The translations under genes and the position numbers were made by a program. Source: Clostridia bacterium (GTDB lineage Bacteria; Bacillota; Clostridia; Christensenellales; Aristaeellaceae). From it: a stretch of DNA of 64,000 bases. This document shows, in pieces, positions 52,516 to 59,530 of the stretch. Positions within the stretch are counted from its first letter, which is position 1; every line of letters begins with the position of its first letter. The notes beneath the pieces were generated by a model. That model saw only the letters and a program-made list of their open reading frames with translations. It had not been told where the DNA came from and did not search any database. The stretch spans positions 36,020 to 100,019 of the forward strand of contig CAAGII010000189.1 in the NCBI GenBank assembly GCA_900769875.1, read 5' to 3'.

Positions 52516-53138
52516 TATGCGTACACCTCCTCGACGGATTCAAGGGCAGCCTTGGTCATCACGAGCTTGCCAGCGTTGAGAATGTCATACACGTTCAGGG
52601 TGTTGACATAGGTGGTGGCAGCCTCAGCCAGGTTGGAGGTGGCGCGAACCACGGTCTCGTCCGGCTCGGGCAGCACGACCAGCGCCTTGCGGGTAGCGCC
52701 CAGCTTGGCGAGCACACCGGCCATCACCTTGGTCTTGGCGGCGCTGAGCTTGAGCTCGTCCACCACGATGATCTCGCCCGCGTTGAGCTTGCAGGTCATC
52801 GCGGACTTGAAGGCCAGACGGCGAACCTTCTTGGGCACCGCGATCACATAATCGCGGGGCTTGGGAGCGAACACCACGCCGCCGTGCTTGAACTGGGGAG
52901 CGCGGTTGCCATGGTGGCGGGCATTACCGGTGCCCTTCTGACGGTAGATCTTGCGACCACCGCCGCGGACCTCGCCGCGGGTTTTGGCGCTCTGGGTGCC
53001 CTGGCGCTGTGCGGCCAGGTAGGCGCGAACCACCAGATGCATGGCAGCCTCGTTGACCTTGGAGGCGAAGATTTCTTCGCTCAGCTCGATCTCGCCAATG
53101 GCCGCGCCTTCCATGTTATAAAGAGCAGTCTTAGGCAT
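52515..53138 (-). CDS. rplD: Ribosomal protein uL4
   Basis: A 207-residue protein with the tunnel-loop segment GGGRKIYRQKGTGNARHGN-like GRKIYRQKGTGNARHHGNR, and VPKKVRRLAFKSAM. The ATG at 53138 is eight bases after AGGAGG; an ATG two codons earlier is too close. L4 is a repressor of the S10 operon in E. coli; whether it acts here is unknown. Confidence 0.96.
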   Translation of the reverse strand: MPKTALYNMEGAAIGEIELSEEIFASKVNEAAMHLVVRAYLAAQRQGTQSAKTRGEVRGGGRKIYRQKGTGNARHHGNRAPQFKHGGVVFAPKPRDYVIAVPKKVRRLAFKSAMTCKLNAGEIIVVDELKLSAAKTKVMAGVLAKLGATRKALVVLPEPDETVVRATSNLAEAATTYVNTLNVYDILNAGKLVMTKAALESVEEVYA

Positions 53139-53165
53139 GTTCATATCCTCCTAATTGCACGCGGC

Positions 53166-53804
53166 TCACTTCACGGTGTCGCGGATCACCAGCACACCCT
53201 CGCTGGGGCCGGGCACGCCGCCCTTGACCAGCAGCAGGTTGCGCTCCGCATCCACGGACACGACTTCCAGGTTCTGAACGGTCACACGATCCACGCCATA
53301 GTGGCCAGCCATGTGCTTGTTCTTGAACACGCGGGAAGGATCGGAGTTAGCGCTCATGGAGCCCACGCCGCGGTGGTACTTGGAGCCATGAGCCATGGGG
53401 CCGGTATGCTGATTCCAGCGAGCCACGGGGCCCTGGAAGCCATGGCCCTTGCTGGTGCCGATCACGTCGATCTTGTCGCCCTTGGCGAACTGATCCACCG
53501 TCAGCACATCGCCGACCTTGTAGCCGGAGCAGTCGTCAAAGCGGAACTCGCGCAGGGTGCGCATGGCGCTCACGCCAGCCTTCTTGAAATGACCCTGCTC
53601 GGGCTTGGTCAGCAGCTTCTCGGCACGCTTCTCGGTCAGGGCGCCAAAGCCGACCTGCACGGCCTCGTAGCCGTCAGACTCGACAGTCTTGGTCTGCACC
53701 ACAGTGCAGGGGCCCGCTTCAATCACGGTCACCGGAACAAGCTGGCCGTTTTCGGTGAAGATCTGCGTCATGCCGATCTTCTTACCAACGATCGCTTTCT
53801 TCAT
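53166..53804 (-). CDS. rplC: Ribosomal protein uL3
   Basis: A 212-residue protein; GKKIGMTQIFTENGQLVPVT, KGHGFQGPVARWNQHTGPM and SMSANSDPSRVFKNKHMAGH are diagnostic. Confidence 0.97.
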   Translation of the reverse strand: MKKAIVGKKIGMTQIFTENGQLVPVTVIEAGPCTVVQTKTVESDGYEAVQVGFGALTEKRAEKLLTKPEQGHFKKAGVSAMRTLREFRFDDCSGYKVGDVLTVDQFAKGDKIDVIGTSKGHGFQGPVARWNQHTGPMAHGSKYHRGVGSMSANSDPSRVFKNKHMAGHYGVDRVTVQNLEVVSVDAERNLLLVKGGVPGPSEGVLVIRDTVK

Positions 53805-53822
53805 GGTTTCGTTCCTCCTGCC

Positions 53823-54131
53823 TTACAGCTTCATTTCGATTTCGACACCAGCAGGAAGATCAAGCTTCATCATGGCGTCCACCGTTTTGGGATTGGGGTT
53901 GATGATGTCGATCAGGCGCTTGTGGGTGCGGCGCTCGAACTGCTCGCGGCTGTCCTTGTACTTGTGGGGAGAACGCAGGATGGTCACGATCTCCTTCTCC
54001 GTAGGCAGCGGAATGGGGCCGGACACACGGGCGCCCGTCCGCTTCGCAGTCTCGACGATCCGCTGCGCGGAATGGTCGATCAGGTTGTGCTCATAGGACT
54101 TGAGCTTGATACGGATCTTCTGGTTGGCCAC
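53823..54131 (-). CDS. rpsJ: Ribosomal protein uS10
   Basis: A 102-residue protein, first gene of the operon. IRIKLKSYEHNLIDHSAQRI and GPIPLPTEKEIVTILRSPH are diagnostic. The start is GTG at 54131 behind AAGGAGG. Confidence 0.97.
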   Translation of the reverse strand: MANQKIRIKLKSYEHNLIDHSAQRIVETAKRTGARVSGPIPLPTEKEIVTILRSPHKYKDSREQFERRTHKRLIDIINPNPKTVDAMMKLDLPAGVEIEMKL

Positions 54132-54292
54132 TTGAATACCTCCTTGATCGTCTCGTTGAACGCGCTGAGGGCCTCCACTGCAGGTGCAGAAGCCCCGGCG
54201 TTTCGAGTCCGTCGCCCGATTATCGGACTGGTCCGCGGTAATTACCCGCCTGGCCGGGCGGCAACTTACCGCTTCATCCCTAAACAGACAAC
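54132..54292 (-). promoter_or_regulatory. Structured leader of the S10 operon
   Basis: About 160 untranslated bases. GCGGTAA (54235-54241) and TTACCGC (54266-54272) enclose CCCGCC/GGGCGG, making a long hairpin; AGTCCG (54206-54211) and CGGACT (54224-54229) form a second. No clear terminator T-run. A ribosomal-protein-binding autoregulatory leader is plausible but not shown. Confidence 0.55.
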
Positions 54293-54298
54293 AGCAGC

Positions 54299-54327
54299 AT
54301 TATAGCGTAAATCAATCCTTTTTTCAA
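54299..54327 (-). promoter_or_regulatory. Promoter of the S10-spc operon
   Basis: On the minus strand, TTGAAA (54327-54322), 17 bases, then TATAAT (54304-54299), preceded by an A/T-rich stretch (54340-54370) suited to an UP element. Confidence 0.85.
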
Positions 54328-54669
54328 GTACCTTGAGGCCGGTTTCTCAAATTTTTTTCAAACTTTTTGAGCGCGCGAAATCCGCAAAGGATGATGTTTC
54401 CTGCGTTTCTGGCTACCACCATTGACCACGCGCCACAGCGTATCCATCGCCGCCGCGAAATCGTCCGAAATGCCATGCCTGAGCATTTGGAATATTTATC
54501 CTGTATTCTGTACCCCTTGTATATTCATGCTTTGCTGTTCATTTTGTGCCCACGTTGTTCGGCGTGTCCATTTCCGCGCGCGCAATGTAAGAGCTTTCAG
54601 AATTTCGCTTCCCGGATGCGGACGCGATGCATTTTTCCTGTATTTTTGCAGGCCGCGCCCCGAAAGCGC
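54328..54669. other. Intergenic region without a recognised gene
   Basis: 342 bases between the S10 promoter and the LacI terminator, more A/T-rich than its surroundings. Two overlapping plus-strand frames (54367-54720 and 54422-54820) lack ribosome sites and have no gene-like composition. Apart from the A/T stretch at 54340-54370 I see nothing functional. Confidence 0.6.
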
Positions 54670-54703
54670 AAAAAAAGAGCGGCGCAGCCTCCGCCACGCC
54701 GTT
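54670..54703 (-). terminator. Terminator of the LacI gene
   Basis: On the minus strand, CGGCG and CGCCG stem with a 12-base loop, then CTCTTTTTTT, 11-40 bases after the stop. Confidence 0.75.
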
Positions 54704-54713
54704 CTGTTGCAGG

Positions 54714-55736
54714 TCAGTGATTCGCCACGGGCACAGCACCCATGCTTTCGCCCTCCACGAGTGTCACGGGCACATGATGCACCGTGCAGGGATACGCCGG
54801 GTTCTCAATGCGCCCGATGAGCATCTCCGCGCCCTTCGCGCCGAGCTGGCGCGCATCCTGGCGGATGGTGGTCAGCTTCGGATACGACGCCTGACCCAGC
54901 GGGATGCCATCGAAGCCCGCAATGGACAGATCCTCCGGAATCCGCAGCCCGCGCAGGCTGGCCGCGCGCAACGCGCCAAGGCAGCACACGTCGTCCGGCA
55001 TCAGGATGCAGGTGGGCGGCTGGGGAAGATCAAGCAGCTCGTTGACATGCCGCGTGGCGTTCTCAACGTCCATGTAGCGGCCCTCGCACAGGTATTTCTC
55101 GCGCACCGGCAGCCCCGCATCCACAATCGCACGGCGGTAGCCCTCGACGCGCTGCTTCGTGACCTCGCAGGGCGTGCCGTACAGCAGCGCGATGCGCGTG
55201 TGGCCAAGGCGCACAGCGCGGTTCACCAGCATGCGTATACCGCCGGTGTTGTCGCTCACCGACGCGCTGCAGTTGGGGAAAAGATGATCCACCGTGACGC
55301 ACGGCACGTCGCTTGCGCACAGCTCCGCGATCTCGGGCTGGTAAAACTCCGCGCAGGCGATGAACACGCCGTCCATGTTGCGGTAGTGGCAGTGCTCCAG
55401 ATAGGTCATGTCGGTATTGGCGACATGGTGGTTGATGAACGTCACGTCATAGCCGTGCCGCTCGCACTCGCACTTGAACCCCTCCAGGATCATCGCGAAA
55501 AAGACGTGCGTCAGACCGGCCTGCGCATCATCGTTGTACAGAACGCCTACATTATAGGACCTGCTTGTTTTCAGCGTGCGCGCGATCGCGTTGGGGAAAT
55601 AGCCGATATCCCGCGCCGTCCGATGCACCAGCTCGCGCGTCTCGTCGCTGATGTCCGAATAATTGTTGAACGCCTTGCTGACCGTGGATACTGACAGGCC
55701 GCACCGCGCCGCCACATCCTTGATGGTGACTGCCAT
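54714..55736 (-). CDS. LacI-family transcriptional regulator
   Basis: A 340-residue regulator. Residues 1-55 are the helix-turn-helix and hinge (MAVTIKDVAARCGLSVSTVS, KAFNNYSDISDETRE, GYFPNAIARTLKT). Residues about 60-335 are the periplasmic-binding-protein-like effector domain (NVGVLYNDDAQAGLTH, AGFDGIPLGQASYPKLTTI). The ATG at 55736 follows GGAGG; the longer frame runs into its own promoter. A palindrome just after the -10 box suggests autorepression, and its core recurs upstream of the sugar ABC operon. The effector is probably a sugar. Confidence 0.95.
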   Translation of the reverse strand: MAVTIKDVAARCGLSVSTVSKAFNNYSDISDETRELVHRTARDIGYFPNAIARTLKTSRSYNVGVLYNDDAQAGLTHVFFAMILEGFKCECERHGYDVTFINHHVANTDMTYLEHCHYRNMDGVFIACAEFYQPEIAELCASDVPCVTVDHLFPNCSASVSDNTGGIRMLVNRAVRLGHTRIALLYGTPCEVTKQRVEGYRRAIVDAGLPVREKYLCEGRYMDVENATRHVNELLDLPQPPTCILMPDDVCCLGALRAASLRGLRIPEDLSIAGFDGIPLGQASYPKLTTIRQDARQLGAKGAEMLIGRIENPAYPCTVHHVPVTLVEGESMGAVPVANH

Positions 55737-55804
55737 TCCTTGCCTCCTCAACCGGTCACGCTGCGTCCCGCGATCATCCATGCCGAATTTTTCGCACCTA
55801 AACC

Positions 55805-55817
55805 GATTTCGTAAATC
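55805..55817. promoter_or_regulatory. LacI-type operator, likely autorepression site
   Basis: GATTT and AAATC around CGT. It lies at about +3 to +15 relative to the predicted start of the LacI gene, where binding would block transcription. The core TTTCGTAAA matches 25457-25465. Confidence 0.6.
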
Positions 55818-55826
55818 AATAATAGT

Positions 55827-55855
55827 AGAATACCACATCCGGTCACAAAATACAA
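55827..55855 (-). promoter_or_regulatory. Promoter of the LacI gene
   Basis: On the minus strand, TTGTAT (55855-55850), 17 bases, then TATTCT (55832-55827). Confidence 0.65.
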
Positions 55856-55899
55856 GTAGAATCACGGGAGTTTTCATGATTTTCTAATGCTTTGCCCGC

Positions 55900-56367
55900 T
55901 CAGGCGCCTGTGCGGGCGGCCTCCAGCGCGTCCAGCAGCGCGGTGCAGCCCTCCAGGATATCCTCATACGCCCTGTCAAACCGCCGGGTATACCAGGGAT
56001 CGTCTACCTCGCCGCCGCGCCCGGTGTACTCCATGAGCAGATGCGTCCGCGCGTCCGCCTCCGGCCCGAGCAGGCTGCGCAGAAGGCGGAGGTTCCACTC
56101 GTCCATCGCGATGAGAAGCTCCCACTGCGCGGCCTCCTCGCGCGTCAGTCTGTGCGCGCGGTGTTCCGGCGCCGGTATGCCGTGCCGCCTCAGTTCCGCG
56201 CGCGCGGGCGGATAGATTCCGTGACCCTCCTCCTCGTCGCTGACCGCCGCGCTGCCGATCCGGTAGAACGCCGCCAGCCCGCGCTCCCGCACCAGCTGCG
56301 TCATCACGCACTGCGCCATAGGGCTGCGGCAGATGTTGCCGTGGCAGATGAACAGAATCCCCGTCAT
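55900..56367 (-). CDS. Low-molecular-weight protein tyrosine phosphatase
   Basis: A 155-residue phosphatase. The P-loop CHGNICRS near residue 8 carries the nucleophilic cysteine and arginine; the general-acid aspartate is in VDDPWYTRRFD near residue 122. IAMDEWNLRLL is the usual middle segment. Bacterial members often dephosphorylate protein tyrosine or arginine; target unknown. No obvious promoter of its own; a hairpin separates it from the C39-like gene upstream. Confidence 0.93.
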   Translation of the reverse strand: MTGILFICHGNICRSPMAQCVMTQLVRERGLAAFYRIGSAAVSDEEEGHGIYPPARAELRRHGIPAPEHRAHRLTREEAAQWELLIAMDEWNLRLLRSLLGPEADARTHLLMEYTGRGGEVDDPWYTRRFDRAYEDILEGCTALLDALEAARTGA

Positions 56368-56433
56368 GCTTCCTTCCCTCCCGAGCCATCATCCATATGC
56401 GCGCCGCGCGGGCTGTATCCGCCCGTCAGCAGA

Positions 56434-56469
56434 ACAGGTCTCCGATGATTCGCATCAAGGGAGACCTGT
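56434..56469 (-). terminator. Hairpin terminator of the C39-like gene
   Basis: ACAGGTCTCC and GGAGACCTGT form a perfect 10-bp stem. The following bases on the minus strand (TCTGCTG) are only weakly T-rich. Confidence 0.6.
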
Positions 56470-56498
56470 CCGTGCGGCGTTGGCAGCCGCTTCATTGA

Positions 56499-57311
56499 TT
56501 AATAGCTGTGTCCCTTCCATTTGCCGCCGCTGAGCACGCTGGAAACGGAGAACCTCTTTTTCAGCGTTGCCAGCTCCACCCAGTATTCCTGTCCGGAATG
56601 GGAGCCGCCGCTGAGCGTTTTGCCGCCCTTCACCAGCCGCTGGCTCTTCATGGTGTAGAATTTGTTGTAGAACAGCGCACCTTTTGCCGTGGAGGTGTCC
56701 GCGCTGGAGTCGATGATCTGCACATACATCGTGCAGCCCGAGGGGATGCTCTGCCCCTTCTTGAGCTTCACGACATTCAGGTTTTTGTCGCAGACGACGT
56801 AGTCCACCGCCAGCACCATATGCGAGCCGATGGTACCGATGGCCACCTTGCCCTCGTCAAAGAAGCTGCGCAGCGACGAGGCGCTGACGGTGATCTTCTG
56901 GCTCTTCGCGGTCAGCCCGTACACCTTTTTCGCAAGGGCGTTGTAGGCGTCCTTGCTGTCATCATGCTGATAGGGGCTTTTTTTGCAGCCGGAATACTCA
57001 TGGCCATAGTTGTTCGAGGGCGAGCAGCAGGCGGTCAGCAGCTGCTGGAGCAGCTTTTCCCCAGCCTTCTTTCCGGTAAGCCACTCAATGGCGTGGGCAT
57101 AGGCGAACAGCCTGCAGCCTGCCTTGTACAGGTTGGAGCGATGATCGTACACGCCCCATTCTTCCTTATCCTGATACTTGGTGTTGTGCTGATTGTATAT
57201 CGTGATGCGCTTGGCAGCGCTCGTGTAGGCCAGTGCGCCGGTCGGGACAGCGCCGACGGCAAGGGTCACGATCAGCAGCGCGGAGAGAATCCGCAGCGTT
57301 ATCTTGCGCAT
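56499..57311 (-). CDS. Secreted C39-like cysteine peptidase homologue
   Basis: A 270-residue exported protein with signal peptide MRKITLRILSALLIVTLAVG (cleavage near ALAY). The mature protein has LYKAGCRLFAYAHAIEWLTG around C66, resembling the nucleophile helix of C39-like papain-fold peptidases, and GSHMVLAVDYVV with H164 and D170 fitting the His-Asp pair. A cysteine-rich insert (ACCSPSN, SGCKK) lies between. Proteolysis is inferred and the substrate unknown. The ATG at 57311 follows AGGAGG. It has the strongest promoter seen in the window. Confidence 0.7.
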   Translation of the reverse strand: MRKITLRILSALLIVTLAVGAVPTGALAYTSAAKRITIYNQHNTKYQDKEEWGVYDHRSNLYKAGCRLFAYAHAIEWLTGKKAGEKLLQQLLTACCSPSNNYGHEYSGCKKSPYQHDDSKDAYNALAKKVYGLTAKSQKITVSASSLRSFFDEGKVAIGTIGSHMVLAVDYVVCDKNLNVVKLKKGQSIPSGCTMYVQIIDSSADTSTAKGALFYNKFYTMKSQRLVKGGKTLSGGSHSGQEYWVELATLKKRFSVSSVLSGGKWKGHSY

Positions 57312-57361
57312 AAAAACCTCCTGCAAAGTCAGGGATGCGTGATGGTCGTCCATGGAATAAA

Positions 57362-57389
57362 ATTATAACATATCCTGCCATGTTGTCAA
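57362..57389 (-). promoter_or_regulatory. Consensus promoter of the C39-like gene
   Basis: On the minus strand, TTGACA (57389-57384), 16 bases, then TATAAT (57367-57362): both hexamers are perfect. Confidence 0.85.
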
Positions 57390-57594
57390 TCCAAAGCGGA
57401 CGCATGCGCGGGAGCAAACGCCGCGCCGCCGTCATTTCGCCAGCGCCACGCGCATACCATAGTCGATGGGGCGCAGCTGTAACATGCCGTCACAGAATCA
57501 TCATGGCGCGCCCATACGCCGCTCAACCGATCGCGCTATCCTTGCGAATGAGGGACGGGAGGCGGACCGACACGCGCATGGAAAGGAATGGCAT

Positions 57595-57744
57595 ATGACG
57601 AAGATCGTGGACACCGTACTGGTCGCGGCCATGCTGGCCTGCAGCATTCCGGGTCTGCTGGATCGCACGCACGCATCGCAGCCTCCGCAGGAAGCGCACA
57701 GCGCGCAGGACGAGCGGAAGGACGCCGCCGCGCGCGATGCATAG
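57595..57744 (+). CDS. Possible small membrane-targeted peptide
   Basis: A 49-codon frame beginning MTKIVDTVLVAAMLACSIPG, with AAGGA seven bases upstream. The hydrophobic segment ends in a lipobox-like MLAC, and the rest is polar and acidic/basic mixed (DERKDAAARDA). A terminator follows 33 bases after the stop. I do not recognise it; it could be a small lipoprotein or a chance frame. Confidence 0.4.
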   Translation: MTKIVDTVLVAAMLACSIPGLLDRTHASQPPQEAHSAQDERKDAAARDA

Positions 57745-57777
57745 GGGGGCTGCTTCCTCCCCCGCACATTACCACGC

Positions 57778-57805
57778 AAAAACGCGCCGCAGCGGGCGCG
57801 TTTTT
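57778..57805. terminator. Bidirectional terminator
   Basis: AAAAACGCGCC and GGCGCGTTTTT form an 11-bp stem with a 6-base loop. It ends the small ORF on the plus strand and yebC on the minus strand. Confidence 0.9.
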
Positions 57806-57818
57806 GTTTGAGGCACGT

Positions 57819-58568
57819 TTAATCGTCCTCTTCCTCATCCTCGGGCAGATCGGCGTTGTGGTACACGTTCTGCACGTCGTCCAGATCGTCGAGCATTTCC
57901 AGCAGCTTCTGCACCTTGTCCATCGTATCCTGATCGGGAATGGCCACCGTGTTCTGGGGAAGCTTATCGACCTCGGCGGTGATAAAGCTCATGCCCTGCG
58001 CCTCCAGCGCCTCGCGCACGGTGGAGAAGTCGTTGGGCGCGGTGTAGATTTCATAGGCGTCGTCGGTCGCCTTCATATCCTCAGCGCCCGCGTCGAGAGC
58101 CAGCATCATCATCTCGTCCTCGTCGCTGCCGGGCGTACGCTCCACCACCAGCACGCCCTTCTCGTCGAACATGAAGCCGACCGAGCCGGTGGTGCCCAGA
58201 TTGCCGCCGTTCTTGGCAAAGCAGTGGCGCACGTCGCTCGCGGTGCGGTTGCGGTTGTCGGTGATGGTATCCACAATCACCGCCACGCCGCCGGGCGCGT
58301 AGCCCTCGTAGGTGATCTGCTCGTACACCACGTTGCTCAATTCGCCGCTGGCCTTCTTGATGGAGCGCTGGATATTATCATTGGGCATGTTGTTGGCCTT
58401 GGCCTTGGCAATCACATCGCGCAGCTTGCCGTTGGATTCCGGGTTTGCGCCGCCGTCGCGCACGGCGATGGCAATCTCGCGGCCGATCTTGGTGAAAATG
58501 GCGCCGCGGGCCGCGTCAGCCTTGCCCTTCTTCGCCTGAATATTATGCCACTTGGAATGACCGGACAT
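57819..58568 (-). CDS. YebC/PmpR-family protein
   Basis: A 249-residue protein with the family opening MSGHSKWHNIQAKKGKADAA and the segments RDGGANPESNGKLRDVI, AKANNMPNDNIQRSIKKA and YEGYAPGGVAVIVDT. Members act as transcription regulators or, as shown more recently, help ribosomes translate polyproline stretches. The end is very acidic (DLPEDEEEDD). Monocistronic, promoter at 58612-58641. Confidence 0.96.
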   Translation of the reverse strand: MSGHSKWHNIQAKKGKADAARGAIFTKIGREIAIAVRDGGANPESNGKLRDVIAKAKANNMPNDNIQRSIKKASGELSNVVYEQITYEGYAPGGVAVIVDTITDNRNRTASDVRHCFAKNGGNLGTTGSVGFMFDEKGVLVVERTPGSDEDEMMMLALDAGAEDMKATDDAYEIYTAPNDFSTVREALEAQGMSFITAEVDKLPQNTVAIPDQDTMDKVQKLLEMLDDLDDVQNVYHNADLPEDEEEDD

Positions 58569-58611
58569 CGTATCCCTCCCAAATTATCGCTTCTTTTGGT
58601 GTGAACGGCTT

Positions 58612-58641
58612 ATTATAGCACCACGGAAGCCTTCGCGTCAA
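58612..58641 (-). promoter_or_regulatory. yebC promoter
   Basis: On the minus strand, TTGACG (58641-58636), 18 bases, then TATAAT (58617-58612). It overlaps the gap behind the 136-residue gene upstream. Confidence 0.75.
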
Positions 58642-58681
58642 GAGGTGGCGCATGCCATTTTCTCCATGTCCGGCGGGCATC

Positions 58682-59092
58682 TCAGCACATCGCGCGCAGG
58701 CGTTCGCGGTGACGGTCGCATTCGCCCTCCTGGGGCGTGAAGTAGCGCAGCATCGCCTCCACCGCCTCCGTCCTGCCGGTGCGCAGCATCGCGTACATGG
58801 GAATGCGCCCCGCAAGATGGATGAGGCTTGAGCGCACATAGGCGTCGGTCATCACGGCGGTCGGGCCGGGTCTGTCCTCCTTCATGCCGGTCATTTTCGC
58901 GATCTCAAGCATGTACACGGCATAGCGGCTCACCGTGCTCTGCCACACGTCAAACGCGTCGTTCCTGTCGTACTGGCTGGCAAAGTGACGGCACGCGTTC
59001 ATATACTCACGGTCGATCAGATATTCGTTGCGCTGCATAAAGGCCTCCAGCGCTTCCCAGGCCACCTGATTCAGGCGCATCATTTCTTCCAT
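58682..59092 (-). CDS. Hypothetical helical protein
   Basis: A 136-residue, predominantly helical protein: EALEAFMQRNEYLIDREYMN and RYAVYMLEIAKMTG are amphipathic helices, with histidine/cysteine scattered (NACRHFAS) and a closing CDRHRERLRAMC. No family recognised. The ATG is 12 bases after GGAGG (ATAAGGAGGATGAGCC before it), which supports it as a real gene. No promoter identified; the proS promoter lies on the other strand upstream. Confidence 0.65.
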   Translation of the reverse strand: MEEMMRLNQVAWEALEAFMQRNEYLIDREYMNACRHFASQYDRNDAFDVWQSTVSRYAVYMLEIAKMTGMKEDRPGPTAVMTDAYVRSSLIHLAGRIPMYAMLRTGRTEAVEAMLRYFTPQEGECDRHRERLRAMC

Positions 59093-59224
59093 GGCTCATC
59101 CTCCTTATCCATTGTGCCAAACGGCAGCTACAGAATCATTGTATGCGCGTCATGCCTGAAATTGCCATGGATGACAAAAGCTCCGCATTTTCGGCAGAAT
59201 ACGCCGCGCCGCCGCTTCTTCCTC

Positions 59225-59253
59225 TTGCAAAATCGCGCCGCGCGGTGTATAAT
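59225..59253 (+). promoter_or_regulatory. Promoter of the T-box/proS transcript
   Basis: TTGCAA (59225-59230), 17 bases, then TATAAT (59248-59253). Confidence 0.8.
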
Positions 59254-59259
59254 GCGTCC

Positions 59260-59500
59260 AACAGGCAATGAAGGGCCCGGCAGCCGGTCCGGTTCCAGCG
59301 AGCGTACGCGCGGTGCAAGGTACGCAGCCGGGACAGCTGCTTTCCCAGCCCGGAGCCGCGGCCAATCCCCGCCGGTTCGCCCCCGTGATACGGCGCAAAC
59401 GAGTGAGGGCGTTTTCGCCCTAAGCCGGGTGGTACCGCGAAAGCATTTGATGCTCTCGTCCCTGCAGCATACGCAGCGGCGAGGGCTTTTTTCATCCCGT
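59260..59500 (+). promoter_or_regulatory. T-box riboswitch controlling proS, with terminator
   Basis: The core UGGUACCGCG is at 59430-59439 and the stem I motif GGUGCAAGG near 59312-59320. By alignment with the ileS leader the specifier is CCA (59345-59347), a proline codon, followed by GCCCGGAG. The terminator stem CTCGTC-C-CTGC/GCAG-C-GGCGAG (59455-59483) precedes six T at 59487-59492. Uncharged tRNA-Pro would favour antitermination. Confidence 0.9.
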
Positions 59501-59530
59501 CAGCCGCCGACAGTAGAAGGAGGTTTCCCC

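Noticed and set aside
54190..54225. GTTTCGAGTCC resembling a tRNA T-loop.
   Set aside because: No flanking acceptor, D or anticodon stems; the bases form part of the rpsJ leader hairpins.
54367..54820. Overlapping plus-strand frames in the gap before the LacI gene.
   Set aside because: No ribosome sites, cysteine- and arginine-rich composition, and they run into the LacI terminator and gene.
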